A stretch of 31,846 nt of DNA from a virus: IMG/VR virus record IMGVR_UViG_3300037502_000200, positions 1-31,846 of that record. The stretch is one strand, 5' to 3'. Shown one piece after another: positions 6,113 to 13,002 of the stretch; positions within the stretch are counted from its first letter, which is position 1; each line of letters opens with the position of its first letter. The position numbers were made by a program, and so were the translations under genes. The notes under the pieces were generated by a model that was not told where the DNA came from, made no database searches, and saw only the letters and a list, made by a program, of their open reading frames with translations.

Positions 6113-6856
6113 TCATAAGCCTAGCTCTTTTCTTAGAGAGTCCGGCATAGGTGCGGCTCTCTTTTCTAATTCCCGCATCTCCTCGAGATAGCGCTTAGTT
6201 CGATCTCTTTCCTTAGCTAGCCAGTCAGCATAAGCGGCTCGAGCTTCGGGCAGGGTCGCGGCATTTTCCCAAGAGCAAGCATTTAGCCAGCTAGCCGGAT
6301 ACTTAGTAAAGTCCGGGTTTCGAGTCGGATCATTTCGGTAGGCGATAGCTCCGGCGATAATATCCTCAAACTTTGCTTTCTTTAGTGCGCTCCGGAATGC
6401 TCTAAAGGCCTTAGCCTTATCGACTTTCCTCGGATAGAGATTCCAAAATTCGTCAAACTTAGGCTCTAAATCGCTAATAGTGTTCTTAATATTGTTTTCT
6501 TTTATATTGTTATTCTTATAGAGCGGGTTTTCCGACAACGGATAATCCGACAACGGAAAATCCGATGGCTCTTTAGTAGTCCAGATAGTCTCTCCGAATC
6601 GGCCATTTTCATTCTTTTGCTCTCTCTCTAAATAGCCAAACTTCTCTAGCTCCGCGATAGCGCTCCGGATAGCATCCTTACCTTCCTGGCTATCCTTAGC
6701 TATAGATCCGATAGTCAAAGACCATCCCTGTCGGTGGCTCATAAGCATTACCAAAAGGCCTCTAGCCTTTAGGCTTAGCCGGCTATCCCGAACCCAGTCA
6801 TTCGGGATCTGAGTAAAGTTATCGTCAAAGCTATGCGCTCCCCTAACTAATGGCAT
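6113..6856 (-). CDS. phage replication initiator-like protein
   Basis: A 247-residue protein with a winged-helix N-terminal domain of the replication-initiation type: FTQIPNDWVRDSRLSLKARGLL at residues 14-35 (read in two parts) and a second helix pair ending LEKFGYLERE. A repetitive linker follows at about 98-120 (SDFPL, SDYPL, SENPL, then Asn/Lys-rich). The C-terminal domain has FDEFWNLYPRK near residue 135, common in phage replication proteins that load a host helicase. It lacks any Walker motif. The linker DNA holds candidate iterons and an AT-rich tract, as in the lambda O gene. Neighbours are SSB-like, RusA, exonuclease and annealing genes. Confidence 0.75.
   Translation of the reverse strand: MPLVRGAHSFDDNFTQIPNDWVRDSRLSLKARGLLVMLMSHRQGWSLTIGSIAKDSQEGKDAIRSAIAELEKFGYLEREQKNENGRFGETIWTTKEPSDFPLSDYPLSENPLYKNNNIKENNIKNTISDLEPKFDEFWNLYPRKVDKAKAFRAFRSALKKAKFEDIIAGAIAYRNDPTRNPDFTKYPASWLNACSWENAATLPEARAAYADWLAKERDRTKRYLEEMRELEKRAAPMPDSLRKELGL
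6481..6568. repeat. candidate origin: iterons plus AT-rich tract inside initiator gene
   Basis: Two exact copies of TCCGACAACGGA occur at 6531-6542 and 6546-6557, with a partial third (TCCGATGG) at 6561-6568. The period is 15 bases. Each copy has its own dyad (TCCG and CGGA around ACAA). Immediately to the left, 6481-6520 contains only 6 G or C in 40 bases. Iterons beside an AT-rich unwinding tract within the initiator gene is the lambda ori arrangement. The repeats also encode a peptide repeat, so protein-level repetition is the alternative. Confidence 0.5.
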
Positions 6857-7067
6857 CTTTCTCCCCTAGTGCTACTCTCTCAAAGGCCTCTTTAGCGTTA
6901 CGATCTCTCGCGCCTCCGGCCCATCTTCCGGCGTGAAAATAAAGTTTCTTTAGAGCTTCTAGCTGATCCCTTCTCCGCTTCACTTCGGCTAGATCTTCCT
7001 TTTCCTCTTCTCGCTCTACCCTAAGAGCGTTTTCCCGCATCTTGCGGGCTAGTTCCTCGATATCCAT
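6843..7067 (-). CDS. hypothetical charged helical protein
   Basis: A 74-residue protein from the preferred ATG, beginning MDIEELARKMREN. The middle is very rich in Glu, Lys and Arg and probably forms a coiled coil (about residues 8-45). A longer frame opens at 7139 inside the HNH-like gene, but the ribosome site AGAAGGG is just upstream of 7067. It overlaps the initiator gene by 14 bases, so the two are co-translated and may act together. No family recognised. Confidence 0.6.
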   Translation of the reverse strand: MDIEELARKMRENALRVEREEEKEDLAEVKRRRDQLEALKKLYFHAGRWAGGARDRNAKEAFERVALGEKDAIS

Positions 7068-7075
7068 AATCCCTT

Positions 7076-7417
7076 CTAAATTAGATAGTTCGGCGGATCG
7101 GCTTTTATCTTCTCCCCTGCCTCGGTCAATGTATACCAAGTCATCTCTACTCGGTCGTAATAGGGATGATCGAAGCTATCCCATTGACCTAACTTCCAGC
7201 CCATATCCCGAGCTTCTCCGGCTACTGCCGAATCCGACTCCATCGCATAGTTTAGGTAAGCGCAGACTCTGAGGAGGTTATCGAACCGGTCTAAGAGCTT
7301 AGAGCTTCCCATTCCTCGATTCCGGCGATGGTGAGTTTGTAATCCCTCGGTAGCGCCACAATGCGGGCAATAAGGATGAGCCTCTACTGCCCGCTTTAGC
7401 GCCTGTGTTCGATTCAA
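7076..7417 (-). CDS. HNH-like protein
   Basis: A 113-residue protein. It opens with a CPHCG zinc knuckle (residues 17-21), then LQTHHRRNRGMGSSKLLDR near residues 26-44, the HH core of an HNH nuclease. A later segment DNLLRVCAYLNYAMES gives the second half. The typical final H or N is replaced, so activity is uncertain. The only start joining the upstream gene is TTG at 7417, overlapping the previous stop as TTGA. It lies between recombination and replication genes. A homing or recombination-associated nuclease is possible. Confidence 0.65.
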   Translation of the reverse strand: MNRTQALKRAVEAHPYCPHCGATEGLQTHHRRNRGMGSSKLLDRFDNLLRVCAYLNYAMESDSAVAGEARDMGWKLGQWDSFDHPYYDRVEMTWYTLTEAGEKIKADPPNYLI

Positions 7418-7737
7418 AGCCTAGATTCCTGCCCGATTAGCTTTGCTTGGGTTGCTAAGACCATCGAAGCGGTTTCAATAGCTTTTATCTTCTGCCTAAT
7501 CCTCGAGAGTTCGGCTTTCCGTAGATCTCTCTGTAGCCTAGCTTCGGCGGATTCCAGCCTTGCGATAGATTGCCTATCGGCAACAGTCCCAGCGGCCTTT
7601 AGAAAGGATTTCGACTCGATTAGGTCTAAATCGTATTCGGCTTCGGCTAAAGCCTTCTCAGCCTCGAATAAGGCCGTAGAACCCCTACTATTTTCCGCTA
7701 TTAGATCCGCTAGCTGTTCCTGGATCTCTCGAATCAT
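7414..7737 (-). CDS. hypothetical coiled-coil protein
   Basis: A 107-residue protein rich in Ala, Glu, Leu and Arg, almost entirely predicted helix, with heptad-like leucines from residue 5 to 95, so likely a coiled coil. No catalytic motif is visible. It is overlapped at its start by the 60-residue gene at 7688-7870 and at its stop by the TTG start of the HNH-like gene. It could be an accessory of the recombination genes upstream, which is a guess. Confidence 0.6.
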   Translation of the reverse strand: MIREIQEQLADLIAENSRGSTALFEAEKALAEAEYDLDLIESKSFLKAAGTVADRQSIARLESAEARLQRDLRKAELSRIRQKIKAIETASMVLATQAKLIGQESRL

Positions 7738-7870
7738 TCAGAACCCCTAGTAAAAGCTCGATTAGTTCCCGATTCCAAAATTGCGCCTCTTCCTCTCTAC
7801 CCCGATACCTCGCTATCAGGTAAGCCTCCTCCAACTCCCGAAGTTTGGCTGTCTGCGAAGCGCTTAGCAT
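7688..7870 (-). CDS. hypothetical small protein overlapping the annealing gene
   Basis: A 60-residue frame whose middle, AYLIARYRGREEEAQFWNRE, reads like a genuine amphipathic helix pair. Its first 24 codons overlap the 3' end of the annealing-protein gene in another frame, and its last 50 bases overlap the next gene. There is no strong ribosome site. Without it a 59-base gap would be left. Moderate support only. Confidence 0.45.
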   Translation of the reverse strand: MLSASQTAKLRELEEAYLIARYRGREEEAQFWNRELIELLLGVLNDSRDPGTASGSNSGK

Positions 7871-8330
7871 AAAGTTTTAGCCCATCTAATACTTGCTTAG
7901 AGGCATTATTAGCTTTAGCTTGCGTATAAAGATCTCTCAATCCCTCGATAGAGCTAATACTAGCCGCTTGCTCTAGCCAAGAATCGAGTCGAGCTACCTT
8001 TTCCATCTCTGCTCGAGAAGGTCGAGGAGTTCCATCTAGTTTCTTCTGCCCTGTCCATAGCCAGTTAGCTAGACATCTTCCGATCGAGGATGTCTCGCAA
8101 CGCTCGAGAGCGAAAGAATCGGTATTAGCCTCGCTAGCCCATCCGGTTACTTTAGGTAGATCCGCGGCCTGATCTCCGGCGGATAGGTAGAGTCGAGTCT
8201 CAATAATAAAAGACTTCTCATCCTTAGAGTGATTTATAGTTACGATTCGCGCATCATTTGATAACTCATCCGACCAAAAAGCGCGGAGGCGCTCTTCTAC
8301 TGTCGCATACTTCGATAGATCGAATTTCAT
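7797..8330 (-). CDS. putative single-strand annealing (Erf/RecT-like) protein
   Basis: About 177 residues from the ATG at 8330 (MKFDLSKYATVEERLRAFW). The segment ALERCETSSIGRCLANWLW, near residues 73-91, matches a conserved block (ALENxETSAIGRAL) in a family of actinophage proteins encoded beside YqaJ exonucleases. Those are thought to be single-strand annealing proteins. A longer frame starts with GTG at 8345, but AAAGGA lies 6 bases before the ATG, which I prefer. The pair exonuclease plus annealing protein would form a Red-like recombination system. The family function is inferred from context. Confidence 0.62.
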   Translation of the reverse strand: MKFDLSKYATVEERLRAFWSDELSNDARIVTINHSKDEKSFIIETRLYLSAGDQAADLPKVTGWASEANTDSFALERCETSSIGRCLANWLWTGQKKLDGTPRPSRAEMEKVARLDSWLEQAASISSIEGLRDLYTQAKANNASKQVLDGLKLYAKRFADSQTSGVGGGLPDSEVSG

Positions 8331-8341
8331 TTGTTTTCCTT

Positions 8342-9223
8342 TCACTTATGAACAATTAGGTAAGGGAGTCCATCTCTCTTAGCCTGTCTCGATGCTACTT
8401 TTCTTCTCTTTGCTTCAATTACTGCATAGGCGAACTTAGACTTACCCATCTTGTCTAATACTTCGCTTTTGCATTGTCTTAGCTTTTCATTAGCTAAGTC
8501 GTATTCCCGCTGTAAAGTCAAAAGGTTTTCTAAGCCTTCTATCTCTACCTCGGAATCCTCGATTTGCGGGTGCTGGTATCTAACCGCTTCATAAGTCGAT
8601 TCTGAGCCATCCCACTCCGGCCTCTGGTCTGCGAAGATACAGGTCTGGAAGTCGATAGCCTTCTGTCGAGCTATCTCGATCTCAAAATCATCTCGCTCTA
8701 TCCAGAAGTCATACCAAGTCATCCCTGCTACAGCGACTAAAGCGGCCTTCTGTAGCCCTAAGACATCGAGGTAATGCTGAACTTGCGCGTAGTAACCGGC
8801 AGGTAATTCTTCCCAAGTTTGCCTTCCGGTCTTGACCTCGATTACTATCCATTCGCCAGTTTCTTTATGCCTAGCTAAGGCATCGGGGTTTGCGTGTCTA
8901 AAAGGTAAGAGCGAATCTTGGTAAGTGCCGGTAGTAAAGATCTCATACTCCGGATGTTCTTCCTGCCATAGTTTTAGAATCGGATACTCGAAGGCTTTGC
9001 CGAATCGGACAGCCCAATTAGGCTCTATCGAGCTAGGTATCTTTCCGGTTTTCTTTGCCCAAAGAGCGTATGGTGACTCGAAAGGATTGAGTCCTAGAAT
9101 CGTAGAGATCTCACTGCCACCTATGGAATCCTTCCGAGCGGCGTGCCACTCTTCGGAATCGGCCTCGAAAATCCCTAGTAAATTAGCGGTGTTTATCTTT
9201 TCTGGTGCGTATATTTCGAACAT
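8342..9223 (-). CDS. YqaJ-like (lambda Exo-type) exonuclease
   Basis: A 293-residue nuclease of the YqaJ family, which chews one strand of double-stranded DNA to make tails for annealing. The family opening SIGGSEISTILGLNPF is at residues 33-48. The PD-(D/E)XK centre is visible as NPDAL (D114) and VIEVKTG (E129, K131), followed by the glutamine-rich YYAQVQHYLDVLG. The length fits. It is the first gene of the leftward early operon, just after the divergent promoter region, with GGGGAGAAG and GG before the ATG. Confidence 0.9.
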   Translation of the reverse strand: MFEIYAPEKINTANLLGIFEADSEEWHAARKDSIGGSEISTILGLNPFESPYALWAKKTGKIPSSIEPNWAVRFGKAFEYPILKLWQEEHPEYEIFTTGTYQDSLLPFRHANPDALARHKETGEWIVIEVKTGRQTWEELPAGYYAQVQHYLDVLGLQKAALVAVAGMTWYDFWIERDDFEIEIARQKAIDFQTCIFADQRPEWDGSESTYEAVRYQHPQIEDSEVEIEGLENLLTLQREYDLANEKLRQCKSEVLDKMGKSKFAYAVIEAKRRKVASRQAKRDGLPYLIVHK

Positions 9224-9272
9224 ACCTTATCTTCTCCCCTGCCTCCGACATTTTTGATTCTAGGCTGTTGAA
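9224..9272. promoter_or_regulatory. divergent promoter region between exonuclease and whiB
   Basis: A 49-base gap between diverging genes. On the minus strand TAGAAT (9262 to 9257) matches the -10 consensus in five of six positions. On the plus strand TAGGCT (9261-9266) fits the actinobacterial TANNNT -10 box. The two boxes overlap on the palindrome CTAG. The plus-strand box lies 6 bases before the GTG of the whiB-like gene, so that transcript may be leaderless. No good -35 is visible for either. Confidence 0.45.
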
Positions 9273-9524
9273 GTGGGCCATTTCGACCAAAAGCACTATA
9301 GGCTTCTCAAGGCTATTCACGCCTCCGGCGGAGTTCCCTGCGAGTCTTTTCCGGAGCTATTCTTTCCGGAGGAGATAAGGGATGAAACTCGCCGAAAACT
9401 AGCGAGCCTTATAGCTAAAAGGATGTGCTCTACCTGCCCCATAGTCGAAGAGTGCTTTAGATATGCGATCGAGTCGGGGCAGAAATATGGCATTTGGGGA
9501 GGAACATCCCCTAATGAGCGTTAG
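9273..9524 (+). CDS. whiB: WhiB-like iron-sulfur regulator, lacking basic tail
   Basis: An 83-residue WhiB-family protein, the only gene on the plus strand. The four cluster cysteines are C23, C52, C55 and C61 (MCSTCPIVEEC), and the GIWGG turn is at 73-77. Host WhiB proteins use the cluster to bind sigma factor SigA and usually carry a basic C-terminal DNA-binding tail. Here the protein ends NER, so that tail is missing. The only in-frame start is GTG at 9273, with a weak ribosome site and a -10 box just upstream. Its stop overlaps the end of the convergent holin gene by 4 bases. It probably redirects host sigma-dependent transcription; a dominant-negative action, as reported for the phage TM4 WhiB, is inference. 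Confidence 0.92.
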   Translation: MGHFDQKHYRLLKAIHASGGVPCESFPELFFPEEIRDETRRKLASLIAKRMCSTCPIVEECFRYAIESGQKYGIWGGTSPNER

Positions 9525-9715
9525 TCCTTTTTGAAGGCTACCGAGGTAAGGATGCTTAGCAATCCCGCGCCTAGCGATACCGAGGCAAGGCCCGCCCAGT
9601 CGATAGTAAATAGACCAATAGATCCCGAACCTAGAAAAGCAAGAGCGGCCTGAGCAACTGTCTTTATTGCGCGCTCTCCGGAATACGACCAAAATTCAAT
9701 ACTAAAGAATTTCAT
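9521..9715 (-). CDS. holin (r1t-type)
   Basis: A 64-residue membrane protein. After a polar start containing GERAIKTVAQAALAFLG come hydrophobic stretches at about residues 17-35 and 41-58, and a basic KKD end. ERAxKT followed by a glycine-rich helix is typical of r1t-type holins of actinophages, which form holes that release or activate the endolysin. It ends convergently with whiB, sharing 4 bases. It overlaps the upstream membrane gene by 14 bases. Confidence 0.78.
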   Translation of the reverse strand: MKFFSIEFWSYSGERAIKTVAQAALAFLGSGSIGLFTIDWAGLASVSLGAGLLSILTSVAFKKD

Positions 9716-9926
9716 TATCTTCTCTCTTTCTATTCTTTACATCTTCATAAGTAGCAAAGCCAGTATAAGCGGTAAGGATAATCGAGATAAGAGCAACACC
9801 GCCGATAATTAGCTCTCTGCTTACCGAGGAATCTGAGCGGTAGGTAATAGCACCGAAAATTACCATAAAGGTCGATAGCCCGAAAGATAAATAGATTAGC
9901 CGCCGGCGATGTTTCCAACTAGGCAT
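9702..9926 (-). CDS. small lysis-cassette membrane protein (second holin or antiholin)
   Basis: A 74-residue protein with a basic N-terminus (KHRRRL) and two membrane helices (about 11-28 and 38-57), then a charged tail. It lies between the M23 endolysin and the r1t-type holin, overlapping both. That position and topology suggest a holin or antiholin partner, as actinophages often encode two small membrane proteins next to lysin. Which of the two is the true holin cannot be told from sequence. Confidence 0.7.
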   Translation of the reverse strand: MPSWKHRRRLIYLSFGLSTFMVIFGAITYRSDSSVSRELIIGGVALISIILTAYTGFATYEDVKNRKREDNEIL

Positions 9927-10335
9927 TTTGACGAGCCATCCACTTTATAGGATCTACCGGAGTTTTACCGCGGACTTCCCAATGTAAGTGGATTCCAGTC
10001 GATGCGCCAGTAGTTCCCATAACCCCTAGCTTTTGACCTTGCTTTACTCTTTCCCCTGCCTTTACGCCTAGAGATCCCTCTTCTAGGTGGGCCATAAGAT
10101 GCGTAGCGCCGCTTACTCCGCGATACTTTACAAAGTAGCCATAGCCGCCGCCTGGGGCTGTAGATTTTCTAGCCTCAATTATCAGGCCAGCCTCGGGAGC
10201 AATAATCGCCGTATTCTTTCTACCGGTTACTAGATCTACTCCGGCGTGCAAGCGCCTCTTTCCGGTTATAGGATGCTTTCTAAAGCCAAAGGGAGAGGTA
10301 ATAGTGTATTTACCCTTTACCGGAGGGATAATCAT
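9919..10335 (-). CDS. M23 peptidase endolysin
   Basis: A 138-residue zinc endopeptidase of the M23 (lysostaphin/LytM) family, which cuts peptide cross-bridges in peptidoglycan. From the ATG at 10335 (MIIPPVKGKY) the zinc ligands are H30 and D34 (HAGVD) and H118 (HLHWEV). TSPFGFRKHPITGK precedes them, as usual in the family. A longer frame to 10413 exists, but the ATG at 10335 overlaps the XhlA-like stop (ATGA), so I prefer it. No signal peptide or separate wall-binding domain is seen, so exit must depend on a holin. This is a single-domain lysin, small for an actinophage. Confidence 0.88.
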   Translation of the reverse strand: MIIPPVKGKYTITSPFGFRKHPITGKRRLHAGVDLVTGRKNTAIIAPEAGLIIEARKSTAPGGGYGYFVKYRGVSGATHLMAHLEEGSLGVKAGERVKQGQKLGVMGTTGASTGIHLHWEVRGKTPVDPIKWMARQNA

Positions 10336-10574
10336 CTTAGAAGCGCCCACAGAGCCGCTATAAAGCCAGTTATGCCCGAGCCTAAAGCGGTAAATACTAG
10401 CTTCTCGATCCACTCCATCCGAGCTAGCTTTTGCTCGACTCGGTTCATCCTCGCAGGGAGATCCTTTAGATTCTTTATATCCGAGACTAGCTCGATCTGT
10501 ACGGCCTGTAGCTCGATTAGTTTCTCGTAGATATCGCGTTGCGTAATTCTTACGCCATTGTGTTCCTCAGCCAT
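10332..10574 (-). CDS. XhlA-like lysis-associated protein
   Basis: An 80-residue protein with a soluble helical part (about 10-55, coiled-coil character) and one C-terminal membrane helix (about 58-78). This is the layout of XhlA/hemolysin-type proteins, which assist holin-driven lysis from the cytoplasmic face of the membrane. It lies directly before the endolysin, with ATGA coupling. The order fits the lysis cassette; exact function is inferred from topology. Confidence 0.68.
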   Translation of the reverse strand: MAEEHNGVRITQRDIYEKLIELQAVQIELVSDIKNLKDLPARMNRVEQKLARMEWIEKLVFTALGSGITGFIAALWALLR

Positions 10575-10576
10575 GA

Positions 10577-10825
10577 CTAGCCTAGAAGTGCAAGTATCTC
10601 GGCCTCTGATAGACCTAGTGCTTCGAGCTTTGCCTTTGCACTTTCTTTGTTTGCCTGTTTCTGAGCCTCGGCGGCTTCCCTCTCGGCCTGTTCGATAGCG
10701 TATTGTGCGGCTTGTGCCTCACGCTCAGCTATCTCAGCATCGGTTAGGGGAATAATCTGCACCTTGTCAGGGTGGCCTTCGGGAAGGCTGCAATCTACAA
10801 CTAGGCGTGTCGGTCTGTCTGTCAT
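10577..10825 (-). CDS. small tail-associated protein
   Basis: An 82-residue protein. The middle is a highly charged Ala/Glu/Gln-rich helix (LTDAEIAEREAQAA and on to about residue 65), followed by a short helix EALGLSEAEILALLG. Proteins of this type are commonly placed at the end of phage tail-fibre genes, before lysis genes. It may be a fibre-attachment or chaperone protein; that is inferred from position only. Confidence 0.55.
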   Translation of the reverse strand: MTDRPTRLVVDCSLPEGHPDKVQIIPLTDAEIAEREAQAAQYAIEQAEREAAEAQKQANKESAKAKLEALGLSEAEILALLG

Positions 10826-10844
10826 GTTTTTATTCTACCTGTTT

Positions 10845-11378
10845 CTAACTAACTGTAACTCCACCGCTTGAACCCTTTGTTATGCCGTAGAGGGTTGCGG
10901 ATGAATATTGAACAAATGTCGGGCTACTGCCAAGTGGAACAAGCTGAATTTTTGTAATAGCAGCAGTTTGGTCCCACAGTCCAGCGAAAATACTTGTTAT
11001 TTGCGGGTCTGCTCCATTATTCGGGGCAACAGTATCAACTGAGTAAGACTTAGCAGTTGAGCCAGCATAATTAGGAATATAAATCAAAGTGCTTCCGAAG
11101 GTGTTTGCGGTGAATCCGCTTCTTGTTAGCTGATAATCCTCGGAGACAGAATCAGATGAAGCTGTTGTCCCTTCTCCAACCAATCTTCTTCTTGTGTATG
11201 TTCCGCCAGAAGTATTGAAAACGATTTTTCCAGCACCAGTTCCAGCACTATTTCTCGCACATAAAAGAATTGCTAGGTCGGTATAGGTGCTAGGAATATT
11301 TCCAACTGACAGAAATGTAATGTCAGCAGCTCCGCCGCTTCCGACCTCAACATGGCTAATAACTGTCCAAGCACTCAT
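10845..11378 (-). CDS. fibre-like minor tail protein, third tandem copy
   Basis: A 177-residue beta-rich protein, third of three tandem related genes. It opens MSAWTVISHVEVGSGGAA, has a conserved ITF-x-TYTDL segment near residues 20-34, and a late SATLYGITKG that matches the YGL/YGI endings of its neighbours. A Gly/Ser-rich tail follows. Such repeated proteins are likely distal receptor-binding or fibre subunits outside the cell. Base composition here is more AT-rich and poor in CTAG than flanking genes. Confidence 0.62.
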   Translation of the reverse strand: MSAWTVISHVEVGSGGAADITFLSVGNIPSTYTDLAILLCARNSAGTGAGKIVFNTSGGTYTRRRLVGEGTTASSDSVSEDYQLTRSGFTANTFGSTLIYIPNYAGSTAKSYSVDTVAPNNGADPQITSIFAGLWDQTAAITKIQLVPLGSSPTFVQYSSATLYGITKGSSGGVTVS

Positions 11379-11380
11379 GT

Positions 11381-11872
11381 CTAGCTCACTATTCCGTAAA
11401 GAGAAAAAGTTGTTCCAGAATCAAAGTTATTTCCCATAAAAACTTCAATTGAGTTAATAGCGTTATTACTATCCCATCTGAAGTATCCAGCAGCAATCGG
11501 CTGATTTGCTGTATTTGCAGGAGTATTTCCACGAACTAAAACAGATTTGCTTTTATCTGTTGCAGAATAATCTATGAAATTAGATATATGCACAAATGAA
11601 TTATTTGCTCCTATTGCGAAACCTGTGTCAATGTATTCGGATGAGCCACCCGTGTAAGAAGTAGTTGTTGAACCATTACCTGCCATGGCAATACGAGAAT
11701 AACCAGTCGCACTTGAGTTCAGTTTCATGGCAAAGAATCCACCACCAGTTGAACTACCAGAAACTACTAAAACCAAATCTCGGTAGGTTGCAGGTATAGA
11801 GGAAAAAGTTATTGAGCTGTCTCCTGAGCTTAGCGTTAGATTAGCAAGAGCAATATAAGTAGCAGTAGGCAC
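11381..11872 (-). CDS. fibre-like minor tail protein, second tandem copy
   Basis: A 163-residue beta-rich protein, second of the tandem set. It shares an early SITFSSIPATYRDLVLVV block with its relatives and ends FSLYGIVS. The sequence is Ser/Thr/Asn-rich and low in charge, as in exposed fibre tips. Its start overlaps the upstream stop by one base and its stop is 2 bases from the next gene. Likely a receptor-binding subunit; the family is not named. Confidence 0.62.
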   Translation of the reverse strand: MPTATYIALANLTLSSGDSSITFSSIPATYRDLVLVVSGSSTGGGFFAMKLNSSATGYSRIAMAGNGSTTTSYTGGSSEYIDTGFAIGANNSFVHISNFIDYSATDKSKSVLVRGNTPANTANQPIAAGYFRWDSNNAINSIEVFMGNNFDSGTTFSLYGIVS

Positions 11873-12444
11873 TATGAACTCCTCAATCCATAAATTGAAA
11901 TTCGAGTTCCAATAATAAGATTTCCGCCTTCATTGTCTGAAAAGACAATAGAAGATAGGGCATTAGTGCTTCGCCAAACATTTGACCAAAGAACTATCTC
12001 AGCACCAGTTCCACTCAAACTACGAAAAGTAGTATTTTTAGAAGTTTCAAATGGGTCAAGAACATCCATTACTGTTATTCCAAATTCAGTCCTACCAGTT
12101 CCAGGCTGACGACCAGCATAGGCATAATTTGAATTAGTTATTGCTTCAGATGCAACATTTGAGCCAGCACCATATAGTCCATGCCAAGTGTAATTTGTCC
12201 CTGTATCTCCATTAACTTGGAAACGCAATCTGCTATTGCTTGCACCAGAGGCAGATGATTTAGATGCAATACGGAATTGAAGATGCTGGTAGGTGGAGGA
12301 ATAGTTGGTGTCAAGGTTTGAAAAAGTAACAGAAGCTACTGCTGTGCCTAATACCTGCGTCTCAAGCCACTCATAGGCATTACCCGCTGGAACAGGAGCA
12401 ACCCCTGCTCCCGCAACAGCAAGAACTCCTAAAGGAATAGGCAT
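11872..12444 (-). CDS. fibre-like minor tail protein, first tandem copy
   Basis: A 190-residue protein and the first of three related genes. It has a small hydrophobic opening (PLGVLAVAGAGVAPVPAG), then the shared VTFSNLDTNYSSTYQHLQF block, and ends SIYGLRSS. RLRFQVNGDTGTNYTWHG in the middle is typical of phage fibre proteins with a lectin-like beta fold. It starts where the minor tail protein ends (one-base overlap). Receptor binding is inferred. Confidence 0.65.
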   Translation of the reverse strand: MPIPLGVLAVAGAGVAPVPAGNAYEWLETQVLGTAVASVTFSNLDTNYSSTYQHLQFRIASKSSASGASNSRLRFQVNGDTGTNYTWHGLYGAGSNVASEAITNSNYAYAGRQPGTGRTEFGITVMDVLDPFETSKNTTFRSLSGTGAEIVLWSNVWRSTNALSSIVFSDNEGGNLIIGTRISIYGLRSS

Positions 12445-12995
12445 TATGCAGTTATCTTTCCAACTACTCGGTAGGTGTTAGCTGCAACCTTTTGAACAGT
12501 TGCGGCATTGTAGGTCTGGTCGATCTTGAACACAACGGAAGTTCCGGCTGTACCGGCACCAGCCCAGGAGGTCACGCCCGAACCCGCTACTATAGAGACT
12601 GTTCCGCCGTCATTACGCCAGATGTCGATTCGATCGTAGATATCTAGAACATCGGGAATCGTAATAGTTACTGTTCCGGAGGATACATAGATAACCCCAT
12701 TAGCTAGGGAGGAGGTAGCGGTCATAGAAGTAGTTACCGCAGTTCCCTCGGTTACAACATCCTTGGCGAAGATAGTTCCGGCGCTAGAAGGCCAGACCTG
12801 CTCCCAGGTAGTTGTATAGACCTCGATTTTATTAGAGTCGGTAAGGTAAGAGATCATTCCCTCGGTCGCTGTACCGATTTGAGATCCTCGAGCGGCTGTA
12901 CCGGAAAAGACCATGACCGCCTGATCCATAAGAAAGTCTTGAACATTTGCGGCGGTGAGCACCTCACCGGCGGTAAAAACTTTGCGGCCTGACAT
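12444..12995 (-). CDS. minor tail protein
   Basis: A 183-residue structural protein. The opening VFTAGEVLTAANVQDFLMDQ, followed by a segment with GTAARGSQIGTATEGM, is common in actinophage minor tail proteins. The C-terminal half is beta-rich with repeated VT/IV strands. A good AGGAGAA site precedes the ATG. It sits between the large baseplate protein and the tandem fibres and may serve as their attachment point. Confidence 0.7.
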   Translation of the reverse strand: MSGRKVFTAGEVLTAANVQDFLMDQAVMVFSGTAARGSQIGTATEGMISYLTDSNKIEVYTTTWEQVWPSSAGTIFAKDVVTEGTAVTTSMTATSSLANGVIYVSSGTVTITIPDVLDIYDRIDIWRNDGGTVSIVAGSGVTSWAGAGTAGTSVVFKIDQTYNAATVQKVAANTYRVVGKITA

Positions 12996-13002
12996 ATTTC
13001 TC

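Noticed and set aside
10336-10413. N-terminal extension of the M23 endolysin, considered as a signal or targeting segment
   Set aside because: It is out-of-frame XhlA coding sequence, not hydrophobic, and the ATG at 10335 is coupled to the upstream stop.
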